Below, in pieces: positions 13,696 to 22,379 of a stretch of DNA of 64,000 bases; the stretch's first letter is position 1; each line of letters begins with the position of its first letter. Both the position numbers and the translations under genes were made by a program. Below the pieces are notes generated by a model. The model had not been told where the DNA came from. It was given only the letters and a program-made list of their open reading frames with translations, and did not search any database. The DNA is from a virus: positions 62,001 through 126,000 of the IMG/VR virus record IMGVR_UViG_3300048571_000088; one strand, given 5' to 3'.

Positions 13696-14949
13696 TCAAG
13701 CTAGTAACTGATTAAAGCTGTCTGACAAACTTTTCAGTTTAGCAGTAGCTTCTTCTTTACTCGCCTGTTTGTTTGTTTCGGCAATACGGCTGATTTGATA
13801 GATTGGTTCTACCAGTTCACCAAAGAATGAATTCTCTTGGATGAAGTTTTCATGTTGCTTGTAGTTGACTAGTTTGTCACCTACTGGGAAAACTCCTTTA
13901 TTATGGACGCGAAGAAAATCACTACAAGCTTGAAGAATACCTGTTGTGTTTGCCCAATTAATAATTGAGAACATCATTGCAACTTGATCAGGACTTAATT
14001 CTAAATCTTTAGAAAGAATTCGACTGATCTCTTTTTGGTGTTGTGGTTTTGCCATGTTTCGTAAGTACAGTAATTCGAAACTGGAAGAACCTCCTGCGGT
14101 ATGTTTAACACTATCCATTACAAAGTCTTGAAGACCTCGAATATAGATAAATGTTAGTGTTTGATACATTTTATCGGTCAGGCGTAACATTGGAAACTCT
14201 AACTTATCTTGCTTAAAGTTTCCTTTACATTTGATTGCAGTTTTCTGGTACATTTCTGCACACATTGCAAAAACCCAACCATTATTTGTTGCTGGTCCGA
14301 TAGCTGCCTTAGCGTCGCGAGCGTTTAACAGACAATCCATGTAGGAGAGTTTGTATGAACGCTCCTTGAGGTTTAATTCTCTTGCATAAGGCATTTCATG
14401 TAATTGATATACCATTTCTTTGTCGAATAAAGAATCTGCTTCGTATTCGCCTTCTAGGAAGTTTTTATTCCAGTTTAATTCTTCTTGGCAAGGGATCATT
14501 TTAATGTAATCTGGACGATCATCTGCTTGTTTGAAGCAGTAAATGGGCGCTAAATCGCCATCACTATCCGCATGCGAAAAATAGACAATAGATTCTTTGT
14601 CTATTAATATGATATCTTTATTTTTCTCTGTGTCTAGGTAGTTATCAATCAGAATCTTGTGATTATTTGCTAAGTGGTTAGCAAAATCATCTCGACTCCA
14701 GACTCGTAACTCACGGAACATACTCATCCATAGACAAGGGTGTCGCATGAAGTTAAGCTTGAAACCACGAGTTAATTCTGTATACTCTGGTGATTCACAT
14801 TCAGAGAAACAGTATTTATATAACTTTTGATATAATTTACTATCAAAGATTACACATGTGTCTGGCGGAATCAACGCATCTGTTGATTGTTTCTTACTAA
14901 ATCCCATTACTTGTGGGGTTAGCAATGCGTATGTTCCGGTCAAAATCAT
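13696..14949 (-). CDS. putative second (beta'-like) subunit of a divergent DPBB RNA polymerase
   Basis: The key segment (codons at about 14551-14572) is HADSDGDLAPIY. It carries the D-x-D-G-D triad of the catalytic double-psi beta-barrel of two-barrel RNA polymerases (NADFDGD in bacterial beta'). About 58 residues earlier lies LNFMRHPCLWMSMFREL, in the position and style of the beta' NRAPTLHR element, followed by RVWSR. After the triad, AKAAIGPATNNGW resembles the conserved helix after the active site in YonO/QDE-1-type enzymes. The gene directly follows 15004-17184, the candidate first-barrel subunit. Start: ATG 14949 is used; an upstream GTG at 14994 has no RBS and lies in a hairpin, and a TTG at 14943 is better spaced from AAGGAG. 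417 residues from ATG. Confidence 0.6.
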   Translation of the reverse strand: MILTGTYALLTPQVMGFSKKQSTDALIPPDTCVIFDSKLYQKLYKYCFSECESPEYTELTRGFKLNFMRHPCLWMSMFRELRVWSRDDFANHLANNHKILIDNYLDTEKNKDIILIDKESIVYFSHADSDGDLAPIYCFKQADDRPDYIKMIPCQEELNWNKNFLEGEYEADSLFDKEMVYQLHEMPYARELNLKERSYKLSYMDCLLNARDAKAAIGPATNNGWVFAMCAEMYQKTAIKCKGNFKQDKLEFPMLRLTDKMYQTLTFIYIRGLQDFVMDSVKHTAGGSSSFELLYLRNMAKPQHQKEISRILSKDLELSPDQVAMMFSIINWANTTGILQACSDFLRVHNKGVFPVGDKLVNYKQHENFIQENSFFGELVEPIYQISRIAETNKQASKEEATAKLKSLSDSFNQLLA

Positions 14950-14969
14950 TCTCCTTGGTTTTGAAAGAT

Positions 14970-14996
14970 GAGTGGAGACATCATAAATCTCCACTC
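14970..14996 (-). promoter_or_regulatory. hairpin between the two polymerase-like genes
   Basis: GAGTGGAGA and TCTCCACTC form a 9-bp stem with a 9-nt loop between 15004-17184 and 13696-14949. The stem sequence repeats that of the operon's terminal palindrome at 13660. It may set the ratio of the two products or mark an RNA processing site. Confidence 0.5.
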
Positions 14997-15003
14997 TGTT
15001 GGA

Positions 15004-17184
15004 TTACAGTTCTGCACCTTGGTACAGTAACTTGTTAACTTCGTTCAAGTAAGCATTTAACTCTGTGTAACGCTTTTTACTTGGGTCTTGTTCAAACACA
15101 AATAAATAACGTGGAGTACCCATGCAATACTTTAAGATGTTAGAGATACGGATAATAACTTGATGGTAAGTCCAAGTTTTATCAGGGAGTTGGTTTACAA
15201 ACATGTTCAGTGTCTGAGCAGATGGTACTCGGATAACTGGTGCATTGTTGTAATTCATACCTTTAAACGATAACAAGAAGCCGTTTGGATTCCATTCAGG
15301 ATCGAGTAGTTTTGATGTACTCTTGAATGTACTGATTGCTGTTTCAATAAGGTCTTGTTGGGAGAAAACAGAACCTTTTGTTACTGATTTAGCAGAGTAC
15401 ATAGGAAGTTTATCCGTAGGGAACAAACTACCAGTGAGATCAGTTTTGATTTTCATCAATTCATCTACACACTTTTTGTCTGTTTCTGAGACGTACTTAT
15501 CCCAAATGTGCTTCTGTAGAGCTTTGTTACCGTTCTGCGCTAGAAAACGTCCTGTTTCAAACATGAAAGACATTGGTTTTGCTTTACCATAAGTCTGAGC
15601 TAACTCTGTGAAACGAGTATAGACTAGGCCGATGAAGACTTCCGTTTCGAGACCAAATTCGTCAACATAACGAAACTTTGGCAAAGATTTGAAAGCAGCG
15701 TTAACCATCTCCACATTGTTAGCATCAAGAATTCCCCATTTGTTTTTGGGTTTGTAAGTACCCATTTTGACAGCCAATGTAGCTCCAGCCAGTACAATTG
15801 TATTGACTTTAGCTTTGATTGCATTAGCACCTACAGCAAGATCAGGAGTAAGAGAAGGATATGAGCCTTCAAGGAACTCAATGAAACCTAGATTAGGTTT
15901 ACATTTTGTTACTCCCTTTAAACCTGTGTTAGAGTCTATACGTGCATTTCCTGCTGTTTTAGTGAGCAGAAGACGTAGCTTTCTTGCACCTAGGGTACCA
16001 GAATGAGTGAGAGACTCTAACTTGATTTCATTGATATTTTTGACCTCGATTGGTTTATCTTGGACATCAACACCAACAACAAATTTACCTGAAGGACAAT
16101 GGACAGACTCTCCAATCTTCAAGTTGATTTCATTGAACATGTCAGTAATACTAACAGACTGCATAATCTGTTGAGAGACATATTTAGGTGAAGCTTCAAT
16201 TTCACCAGCTAAGAATCGGCCATGACTGGACATACGACAGAATACAACAACAGATTCAGAAAGACAATCATCTCGAGAGACATAAGAATCTGTTGTTGGA
16301 TCGTATAGACAATCTTGAGCGATTACTGAAGTTGCTGGATTTCTTAAAGCAATTGCATCTGAGATTAAATGAGTTTTTAAGCGAGCTACAATGTTCTGAG
16401 CAGGAGGAAAGATTGAAAAGAAACTCTTTCCAGTCTCTTTATATCCTGGCGAACGATATAATGGATTTGATGGGTTATAAGGATGTACGACAAGTTTACC
16501 AGTCATAGAGAAAGAAGACTCTGATGAGGGATGGACTGGTAAGTCTTTAATGACCATTCGACAGGTTTCTGAAGAAGGTTTATAAGCATTTTGTCGTAGA
16601 ATTTCACCTAGTAACCGTAGAGGATGAGTATCTAAGAGTACAGGTTTGAGTTGAGTTGAGTTTAGTCGATCCCAAGGAGACAGGATGACGAAAGTATTTG
16701 ATACTTTCTTGAAGGCATTATAAGCTTTAGGAGTATTGTAATCCATGAAGGCTTGTAAAGCTCCAATGTCACCAGAGAGAAGATAACCGAAAGCTTTTTG
16801 ATCACTTTTGGCGTACTCTGAAAACATGTAAAGACGATGCTGTAATAGCATGTATAGAAGTTGATTCTGGTTAAGAATGCAATTTGAGTTTGTTGAAAAA
16901 TAATCAATCTTTTTGGATGATTTGAAAGATGAAATTTCAAAGAGGAATTTGGGAAATTGGGTTTTTGAAGCTTTTGGATTGTAAATTGAAGCTGAAATTT
17001 CGATTTCAGTGTTTTCTTGATCTGAATTGAAAAGACTCAAAACAAGAAATGTCTGCATTTTTAATTCCCATTTGAATAAAGATTCAAATCCTTTTGGGAT
17101 TAAAAGATCAATTTCAGAAGCATCAAGATTTTCTGGAATAAACGGAACTTCAGAAAAATCGATTGGGCGATTTGTGATTGCCAT
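15004..17184 (-). CDS. putative first (beta-like) subunit of a divergent DPBB RNA polymerase
   Basis: 726 residues. Residues 405-426 read LLLTKTAGNA...TGLKGVT, which matches the K-x-AG ... G-x-KGV element of the first double-psi barrel in beta subunits (KMAGRHGNKGV), whose two Lys contact the nascent RNA. The N-terminal 400 residues are unrecognised. Gene order (this gene, then the DxDGD gene) mirrors rpoB-rpoC. The 1144-residue protein at 46179 has a comparable TGLANKGSVTK element. If correct, this is a minimal split polymerase lacking most accessory domains; structure prediction of the two chains together would be the decisive test. The start follows an AGGAGT box. Confidence 0.58.
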   Translation of the reverse strand: MAITNRPIDFSEVPFIPENLDASEIDLLIPKGFESLFKWELKMQTFLVLSLFNSDQENTEIEISASIYNPKASKTQFPKFLFEISSFKSSKKIDYFSTNSNCILNQNQLLYMLLQHRLYMFSEYAKSDQKAFGYLLSGDIGALQAFMDYNTPKAYNAFKKVSNTFVILSPWDRLNSTQLKPVLLDTHPLRLLGEILRQNAYKPSSETCRMVIKDLPVHPSSESSFSMTGKLVVHPYNPSNPLYRSPGYKETGKSFFSIFPPAQNIVARLKTHLISDAIALRNPATSVIAQDCLYDPTTDSYVSRDDCLSESVVVFCRMSSHGRFLAGEIEASPKYVSQQIMQSVSITDMFNEINLKIGESVHCPSGKFVVGVDVQDKPIEVKNINEIKLESLTHSGTLGARKLRLLLTKTAGNARIDSNTGLKGVTKCKPNLGFIEFLEGSYPSLTPDLAVGANAIKAKVNTIVLAGATLAVKMGTYKPKNKWGILDANNVEMVNAAFKSLPKFRYVDEFGLETEVFIGLVYTRFTELAQTYGKAKPMSFMFETGRFLAQNGNKALQKHIWDKYVSETDKKCVDELMKIKTDLTGSLFPTDKLPMYSAKSVTKGSVFSQQDLIETAISTFKSTSKLLDPEWNPNGFLLSFKGMNYNNAPVIRVPSAQTLNMFVNQLPDKTWTYHQVIIRISNILKYCMGTPRYLFVFEQDPSKKRYTELNAYLNEVNKLLYQGAEL

Positions 17185-17229
17185 TTTTACAACTCCTAGA
17201 GAATTTGGAAAGATTTGAAACTCCGATTT

Positions 17230-17373
17230 TTAAGATCGGAATTTGTTCCAGAGGAATTTTACACCTAAAAACAATCCGTAAATGGAAATTGCATCAAGAA
17301 TTCCGATTATAATTGCTGCAGCTATCGGAGAAAATCCTGTAACGCCAAGAATTGTATACCAAAATTCGATCAT
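17230..17373 (-). CDS. small two-span membrane protein, 47 aa
   Basis: ATG at 17371-17373 with AAGGTG upstream. MIEFWYTILGVTGFSPIAAA leads into a hydrophobic span and a basic tail (KFLWNKFRS). It is a tandem paralogue of 17378-17518 (MIEFWNTILTVAISATGFSP). Function unknown. Confidence 0.6.
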   Translation of the reverse strand: MIEFWYTILGVTGFSPIAAAIIIGILDAISIYGLFLGVKFLWNKFRS

Positions 17374-17377
17374 GCTT

Positions 17378-17518
17378 TTACACCTTAAGTGAGAGAAGAT
17401 AAAAGAATACGGCAACGGAAATTACTACAAGAATTCCGATCAGAATTGTTGCAGTCATCGGAGAAAATCCTGTTGCAGAAATTGCAACAGTAAGAATTGT
17501 ATTCCAAAATTCTATCAT
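17378..17518 (-). CDS. small two-span membrane protein, 46 aa
   Basis: Shares MIEFWxTIL and a GFSP motif with the adjacent 17230-17373, so these are a tandem duplication. Two hydrophobic stretches are separated by GFSPMTA. The start overlaps the upstream stop (ATGA). Confidence 0.58.
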   Translation of the reverse strand: MIEFWNTILTVAISATGFSPMTATILIGILVVISVAVFFYLLSLKV

Positions 17519-17688
17519 GCTGGTACACCTTGAGTGAGAATCAATGTTACTACTAATAAAGGCAAATAAGCAACAATTGAGAGAAAAGAATACAATACAA
17601 AATGTATTGTTCCGGCTGAAGAGAAAATATACAATCCGAGAATCAATAAACAGAATGCATAAATTGCTATTTGCTTGGTTGAGAACAT
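17515..17688 (-). CDS. small two-span membrane protein, 57 aa
   Basis: Two hydrophobic segments (IAIYAFCLLILGLYIF and FLSIVAYLPLLVVTLIL). It overlaps the downstream gene by 4 nt and the upstream gene by 22 nt. It belongs to a run of five small membrane proteins between the 412-aa gene and the polymerase-like pair. Confidence 0.55.
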   Translation of the reverse strand: MFSTKQIAIYAFCLLILGLYIFSSAGTIHFVLYSFLSIVAYLPLLVVTLILTQGVPA

Positions 17689-17813
17689 TTTCGGAATCCT
17701 ATTTCTGCAAGAACAATTGACAAAAGGATTCCATAAAATCCTGTCCAGATTGAAATCAATGCTACGCCAATAATTGCAGCATACAATTTCAATCTAAAAG
17801 TTAAATCGAACAT
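17667..17813 (-). CDS. small membrane protein, 48 aa
   Basis: MFDLTFRLKLYAAIIGVALI starts one or two hydrophobic spans with a basic C-terminus (FRKCSQPSK). It ends in TAG, showing that TAG is a normal stop codon in this phage. Confidence 0.52.
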   Translation of the reverse strand: MFDLTFRLKLYAAIIGVALISIWTGFYGILLSIVLAEIGFRKCSQPSK

Positions 17814-18126
17814 TTTTCAAGTCTCCTAGTTTCCATTCAGGTTCGAAAGTTTGCCATTTTCCTTTTACTTTCTTTCTGTATCCGAACAGTTTTGCTGTTA
17901 CGAAAAGACAAAGAGAAAACATTACACCGGAAAAAGCAGAAATTATGATGCCAGAAATTGTTCCTGTTAAAGCCATATAAGCTGTAATTCCGAAACCAAA
18001 AAAGGCATCGAGATATGCTTTATAGCCTAAAGCTGTTAGAAACAATTTCTTATCCATGCTGTACAGAATATAGAAAAACTCGACAGCAGTGATAATTCCA
18101 ACGAGTAATAATGTTGATAAAGACAT
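17794..18126 (-). CDS. three-span membrane protein, 110 aa
   Basis: The ATG at 18124-18126 follows GGAGAT. Three hydrophobic segments (LSTLLLVGIITAVEFFYIL, an AYMALTGTISGIIISA region and VMFSLCLFVTA) precede a basic soluble tail with several Trp and Phe. No family recognised. It is co-directional with the polymerase-like pair. Confidence 0.65.
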   Translation of the reverse strand: MSLSTLLLVGIITAVEFFYILYSMDKKLFLTALGYKAYLDAFFGFGITAYMALTGTISGIIISAFSGVMFSLCLFVTAKLFGYRKKVKGKWQTFEPEWKLGDLKNVRFNF

Positions 18127-18187
18127 TATAATCTCCTTTTGGGATTGAAGTGTGAACTTTTGATCATTCACACTTCAAGAAAGAATC

Positions 18188-19426
18188 TTAAATGATTTCT
18201 GCTGAATTGTAATTTTCTGATTCAACAGTTTCATCAAGAATTGTTTGTTCGTTGATTGATTCTTCATTCAAACTTGCAAGCATGGCTTCCAATGAATCTG
18301 GAATTGAATCAATTGCATTGGAATGCAAAGATAAACCGTTACTTGGATTTGCATTCTGAGTGTAAGAATTGATTCGAACGCCAACAAAAGAATGTCCATT
18401 TCGAGCACTGTTGTTTCCAACTGTTGCAACGAATGTTTGAACTTGACCTTGAACGAACATTTCTGTTGGTGTTTCTGTCACTTCTTCAAAGACCATTGAA
18501 CGAGTTCGAGCATCTTCTTTGCCAGTATTGAATGCTGTATCCATTACTGTTGCAATGATTGCTGTTTGATGTCCTTGGGAATCTTGAGCAGTTGCCATTG
18601 TTGAAGTTGCGTGCATTCCTTTTTCAGTGTTGGTTAAAGAATTGCGACCAATATTCAATCCTGTTTCATCTGGAGCAGAAGAAGTATTGGTAACAATGAA
18701 TCCATTTACACTGTTTACTGTTGGACAGTAAGTAAACTTGAATCGTTCTGCTAGACCTTTTAGATCACCCCAAGGATTTGTTGCACTTTGAGATGCTGGT
18801 GATAAAGCGTAAACAGGAACGATATTTTCAGTCAGGAAAACTTGTGAACGACGAAGTAAACCTTTTGCAATCACTTTCTTACGGATTTCTTGATATTGCT
18901 CAAATGCTTGTTTGGTTGCATCTTTAGCCAATTCTTCATCAGTGATTGTTGCTTCAATTTCACTGATCGCTTTCATCAAGATTTCGTAAGCTTGAGTTGT
19001 TACTGTGTTTGGTACATCTAGAGCTGGTAAATGTACATCACGGAATTGACAGTCTGAAGCTAATAAAGCATTGAATGAGTTTGCTTTACCATCAATCTTA
19101 AGAGACTGAAACATATCAAACACACCTTTTGCTGTGTTACGATATACTGATTCACCTTTATTCGTAATGCTTAATTCAGCTCGTCCGTTAACTGCTACCC
19201 AAATTGTACGAGTTGCATTGAGTCCACTAGAGTATGGTTCAATGATGTACATTGGAATGCAATGATAGGTTGTTACTTTACCTTTACTATTAAGTAATGG
19301 GATATTTTCTACGATTCGTGAGGAATGACGAAAAGCCAATACTGTTGCTAGTAGTTGGCAAGGAGTCGACCGTTGATTGGTTTGGACTTTTGCTTGTGTT
19401 GCTTGAGAGAGGTCTAGAGAAGACAT
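18188..19426 (-). CDS. hypothetical protein, 412 aa, first gene of the polymerase-like operon
   Basis: A soluble protein with an Asn/Ser/Thr-rich middle and a long acidic C-terminal tail (about residues 370-412). Acidic tails of this kind occur on ssDNA-binding proteins and chaperones, but the end is not the SSB tip. Not recognised. It precedes the small membrane proteins and the two polymerase-like subunits, so a role in the same process (a DNA-binding or assembly partner) is a reasonable guess only. Confidence 0.75.
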   Translation of the reverse strand: MSSLDLSQATQAKVQTNQRSTPCQLLATVLAFRHSSRIVENIPLLNSKGKVTTYHCIPMYIIEPYSSGLNATRTIWVAVNGRAELSITNKGESVYRNTAKGVFDMFQSLKIDGKANSFNALLASDCQFRDVHLPALDVPNTVTTQAYEILMKAISEIEATITDEELAKDATKQAFEQYQEIRKKVIAKGLLRRSQVFLTENIVPVYALSPASQSATNPWGDLKGLAERFKFTYCPTVNSVNGFIVTNTSSAPDETGLNIGRNSLTNTEKGMHATSTMATAQDSQGHQTAIIATVMDTAFNTGKEDARTRSMVFEEVTETPTEMFVQGQVQTFVATVGNNSARNGHSFVGVRINSYTQNANPSNGLSLHSNAIDSIPDSLEAMLASLNEESINEQTILDETVESENYNSAEII

Positions 19427-19485
19427 GGTTTAGATCCTGTAGTGGATGGATGGGTTTTGTAACAGTGCTATCAAGGAGTAGAGAG

Positions 19486-19527
19486 CACTGGTATAAGATT
19501 TTGTTTGTGTTTAATCTTATACCAGTG
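19486..19527 (-). promoter_or_regulatory. perfect 15-bp hairpin
   Basis: CACTGGTATAAGATT pairs exactly with its distal complement across a 12-nt loop. It lies about 60 nt upstream of the first gene of the polymerase-like operon. No U-tract follows on either strand, so leader structure or processing is more likely than termination. Confidence 0.55.
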
Positions 19528-19605
19528 ATATCTTTTACTGTGTATATTAATATGAAAAGACAGCTTTTGGTTTGTTTTAAAACAATAAGTATTGAGAGTG
19601 TAAAA

Positions 19606-19641
19606 GAGGTGTTTATCGAGTTGAAGCGAGATAAACACCTC
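19606..19641 (-). terminator. perfect 12-bp hairpin
   Basis: GAGGTGTTTATC and its complement flank a 12-nt loop. With the hairpin at 19486 it brackets the spacer. It could end the upstream minus-strand message from 19793-22121. Confidence 0.45.
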
Positions 19642-19792
19642 ATAAGTTCATTGGATGGTTTGTTGTGTTGCTTATATATTATATATTGCTATATCTGTTG
19701 TTAGTATTTATAGCTTTAGCTTCTGTATTCTAAGATTTGGGTACAGTAAGGAAGAAAAGTTAAGGTCTGTGGTTAGCAGATTAAGTAGCCAT

Positions 19793-20377
19793 TTATACCT
19801 GATTTGACTGTTTTAGTTTTATCTCTAAAGTCATGTACATCTTATTCGAGCAAAAACTATTTGGTGCCCTGTGGAAATCTGACACACTATAGAGAAAACT
19901 ATCATGATTTTTTAATTCATTGTCTTCACAACTTACTAATAAACTAATACTGTTAGTATTATATTTTGAAAAGTCACATCCTGCATATGTAGCACCCATT
20001 ATTATAATACTGTCTTCGTATGTGTAACTATCATGTAATATTTCACTCGTTAAGAGTTTAATGTATTCATTTTCTTTAATGACTTTTTGAATGTTTTCTG
20101 ATTTATGTTGTTCATAATTAGCCGCAGGGTCATCAAGATAAATATTTTTAATTCTTAAATTATTTCTAAGATTGTTTAAACTTAGTGCTAGATCTATACT
20201 TAGTTGTTCCGAGCTTGGTAATATAATTACACTATTAGGTTTTAAATGGAAAAGACCTTCTTTATTTGTTTTATTAATAACTTGTATAATTACTGATAAA
20301 ATATTCTCTGCGTATTCGATTGAAGTTGTTTTTTCTATTTCTGATTCAAATTTATTAAGTAACATATTATTAAACAT
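19793..20377 (-). CDS. hypothetical protein, 194 aa
   Basis: An AT-rich 194-residue soluble protein with alternating helices and beta segments (SVIILPSS, DSIIIMGATYAG), possibly a Rossmann-like fold, but no motif is diagnostic. It overlaps the upstream gene by 8 nt. Confidence 0.72.
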   Translation of the reverse strand: MFNNMLLNKFESEIEKTTSIEYAENILSVIIQVINKTNKEGLFHLKPNSVIILPSSEQLSIDLALSLNNLRNNLRIKNIYLDDPAANYEQHKSENIQKVIKENEYIKLLTSEILHDSYTYEDSIIIMGATYAGCDFSKYNTNSISLLVSCEDNELKNHDSFLYSVSDFHRAPNSFCSNKMYMTLEIKLKQSNQV

Positions 20378-20783
20378 TAGTTTCTTCTTTAGTTAAAGTT
20401 ATGGTTAATACAAAAGTTGTTGTTAATAACTCAAAAAAGTTATTACGAATTTTTGAAGGAATTTCTTCTGAATCTAGTATCAGTGTGATAGCGTCTTCTT
20501 CACCTAATTCATCTTTTAAATAATCTAAATTTAATGTATCTAATTTATTTATATCTATTACAGTGAGTCTTGATTTATTTATGCTTAATTTTTCGGAGTA
20601 ACGTTGTTTTTCAGAACCTTCTAAATATTGTTCTGGATTATTCGTAAGTATGAATGTACTTACATTTTTCATTTTAAGCATTTGAATATATTTTCGTATA
20701 TAAGTAATAAAATCTTTTTCTGCTGGTTTAATGTTTAAGTTACTTTTAATAAATTGTATATTTTTGTATGTATATCGATACAT
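20370..20783 (-). CDS. hypothetical protein, 137 aa
   Basis: A Lys/Asn-rich protein with beta-like segments (VSTFILTNNPEQ, AITLILDSEE) similar in style to the next gene. The pair (20370 and 19793) may act together; no family recognised. It sits downstream of the frameshifted helicase-like gene. Confidence 0.72.
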   Translation of the reverse strand: MYRYTYKNIQFIKSNLNIKPAEKDFITYIRKYIQMLKMKNVSTFILTNNPEQYLEGSEKQRYSEKLSINKSRLTVIDINKLDTLNLDYLKDELGEEDAITLILDSEEIPSKIRNNFFELLTTTFVLTITLTKEETNV

Positions 20784-20803
20784 GTTATTTATCCTTTATG
20801 TTA

Positions 20804-22121
20804 TTATTTAGATATTTCGTATTTATCTTCTAGCCAATTTTTTAAAAAGGTTCTCATTCTTTTGGAAGGTATATACAGATTAATCTCTTCATTGTTTCTT
20901 ATTGCTGATCTCCAAATAAACTGTACCATCTCAGATATAGCATATACATCTTCTTTAACACTAAAGCCCCTAGCTGATGAGGCTTTAACTAATTCAGGAT
21001 TAGGGTAAAGATTAAGAAGGTAAGCTACTGTATGTCGATCTCCATAGTTATTAGTAGCTTTAGTATTCATTGGTAACCATTCATTTGAATAATTGTTGAC
21101 ACCGTTCTTCTGTACTCTTGTTTTACAATCTTTAAAACAAGTCCAGAGTAAATCTGATTTTTTACATTTGGCTTTATTTCTAATGTAATTGTCTAAGTTA
21201 GCAGAAAGTGTGTCTTTGACTGCTGTTTGTTTGCAGTTAGTAGAAGATAAAGCAGATTCTTTACTGCCTGTTTCATTTAATTTCCCTCTTAAAGTGTCTT
21301 CGTAGACATTAATTAGATGTTTTATTTCTGAAGGTTTTTTACCAAATCTGATAACTTCATAATCTAAGCCATGAGCTTTTAAGTAAGTAGCCATGATATT
21401 ATCTTCGAACATGTATGTGGCAATCCATACTTCTTTAAAAGCTTTTAAAGCATTAATTGCAAGTTCCCATATCACTACTTTTCCGTCTATCAGCATTAAC
21501 TGCCCTAAGTCACACAAAGTAGCAAATGTTTCGTAATAAGTATCTTTAGTAGTATCTCTTCCGTTAGAAGTGTCTCCATAATTTTCTCTGTGAAATTTAA
21601 GAGTAATCCCGTCTGTTTCTTCTAGTGTGATCCAACCATTATCAAACATAGCTTTTATTTCTTTCTCATTGTAGACATCATAGATCTCATACACACTTAA
21701 CATCTCATCAATTACTAAGATATAATCTCTAGCCTGCTTAAGTATTTCTGGTGTTAAGTTAACAAAGAGTTGATGAGTACTTACTATGTTATCATTATTC
21801 TTTAATAACTGAGGAAGAGATTCAGCCTTACCTCCTTTATTCGAGAAATAAGGATGTTTGAACACTCTATCTTTAAGAGGAGTTTCTTCTGCTTCGTTAT
21901 ATTGGTACAGTAAAGAAGAATCATCACTCTCTACAATGATCGGCCTTTTATATAAGTCTTCAGGATCATACACTGTTCCTGCAATTCTGTGACACTCTGT
22001 GAGTAGTGGTGTTATAAATATGTACTTTTGAGACATGTCAGAGTTTTTAATATTTTCAATAACCTTAGTTGTTTTGCCTGACCCGCATCATTGCATCGTA
22101 CACTTTAATGTTTGTTTTCAT
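20804..22121 (-). pseudogene. helicase-like ATPase interrupted by a 1-nt frameshift in Walker A
   Basis: The true start is the ATG at 22119-22121 (AAGGA upstream). It reads MKTNIKVYDAMM and goes out of frame at about 22084. Shifting by one base gives GSGKTTKVIENI, then a continuous open frame (from about 22083 to 20804) with ITPLLTECHR, LVIDEML and MVQFIWRSAIR, collinear with the plus-strand ATPase at 23251-24576 (IDAIMGAGKSS ... ITPLLSECHR ... LIVDEAL ... MIQFIWRSAIR). One surplus base in ATGATGCGGGTC explains it. It may be a real mutation, a sequencing indel or a programmed shift; without it the protein would be about 438 residues. Confidence 0.7.
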
Positions 22122-22183
22122 AGTTGTAATTCCTTAGTTAGTGGGTTGATGCACACAAGAGAGGTACACACCATTACCTCTCT

Positions 22184-22212
22184 ATTATAACAAGTTAGAG
22201 TTAACTTGTCAA
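22184..22212 (-). promoter_or_regulatory. consensus sigma70 promoter, leftward
   Basis: On the minus strand TTGACA (22207-22212) is separated by exactly 17 nt from TATAAT (22184-22189). Both hexamers match consensus. Transcription would start near 22177 and run into the frameshifted ATPase gene. This predicts early expression by host RNA polymerase. Confidence 0.82.
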
Positions 22213-22215
22213 CTC

Positions 22216-22262
22216 CCTCTCTAGCTAAATCGTATTGAGAGAAAAACCTCTCTAGCTAAATC
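22216..22262 (-). repeat. two direct repeats upstream of the -35 box
   Basis: GATTTAGCTAGAGAGG occurs twice (complement of 22216-22231 and 22247-22262) with a 31-nt period, 3 nt upstream of the TTGACA box. Three helical turns apart on one face of the DNA, they look like a binding site for a regulator. Confidence 0.6.
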
Positions 22263-22341
22263 AAAAAAACCCTATTTTTTAGCGCTCTAATTGAGATTAA
22301 CCTTAAGAAGAATAAGTTTAAAAATATAAAAGAGTAGTTCT

Positions 22342-22379
22342 AGTTTACTCGTACTCCCTTTCGGTCGTAGTCGTAAACT
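22342..22379 (-). ncRNA. structured inverted-repeat element 1
   Basis: AGTTTAC ... GTAAACT enclose a conserved core that, on the minus strand, contains CTACGACCG and GGGAGTACGAG. The same architecture with compensating stem changes is seen at 22722-22758, and with the same stem at 22895-22932 on the other strand. Likely an RNA element; function unknown. Confidence 0.42.

Larger units (their letters stand above)
19427..19792. other. 366-nt non-coding leader/spacer with two strong hairpins
   Basis: No convincing gene lies here. On the minus strand it is the spacer between 19793-20377 and the 412-aa gene. It contains two perfect hairpins, listed separately. An open frame on the plus strand runs antisense through both hairpins and lacks an RBS. 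Confidence 0.6.

Noticed and set aside
19290-19704. Minus- and plus-strand frames across 19.3-19.7 kb
   Set aside because: They cross two perfect hairpins and are out of phase with the 412-aa gene; no RBS.
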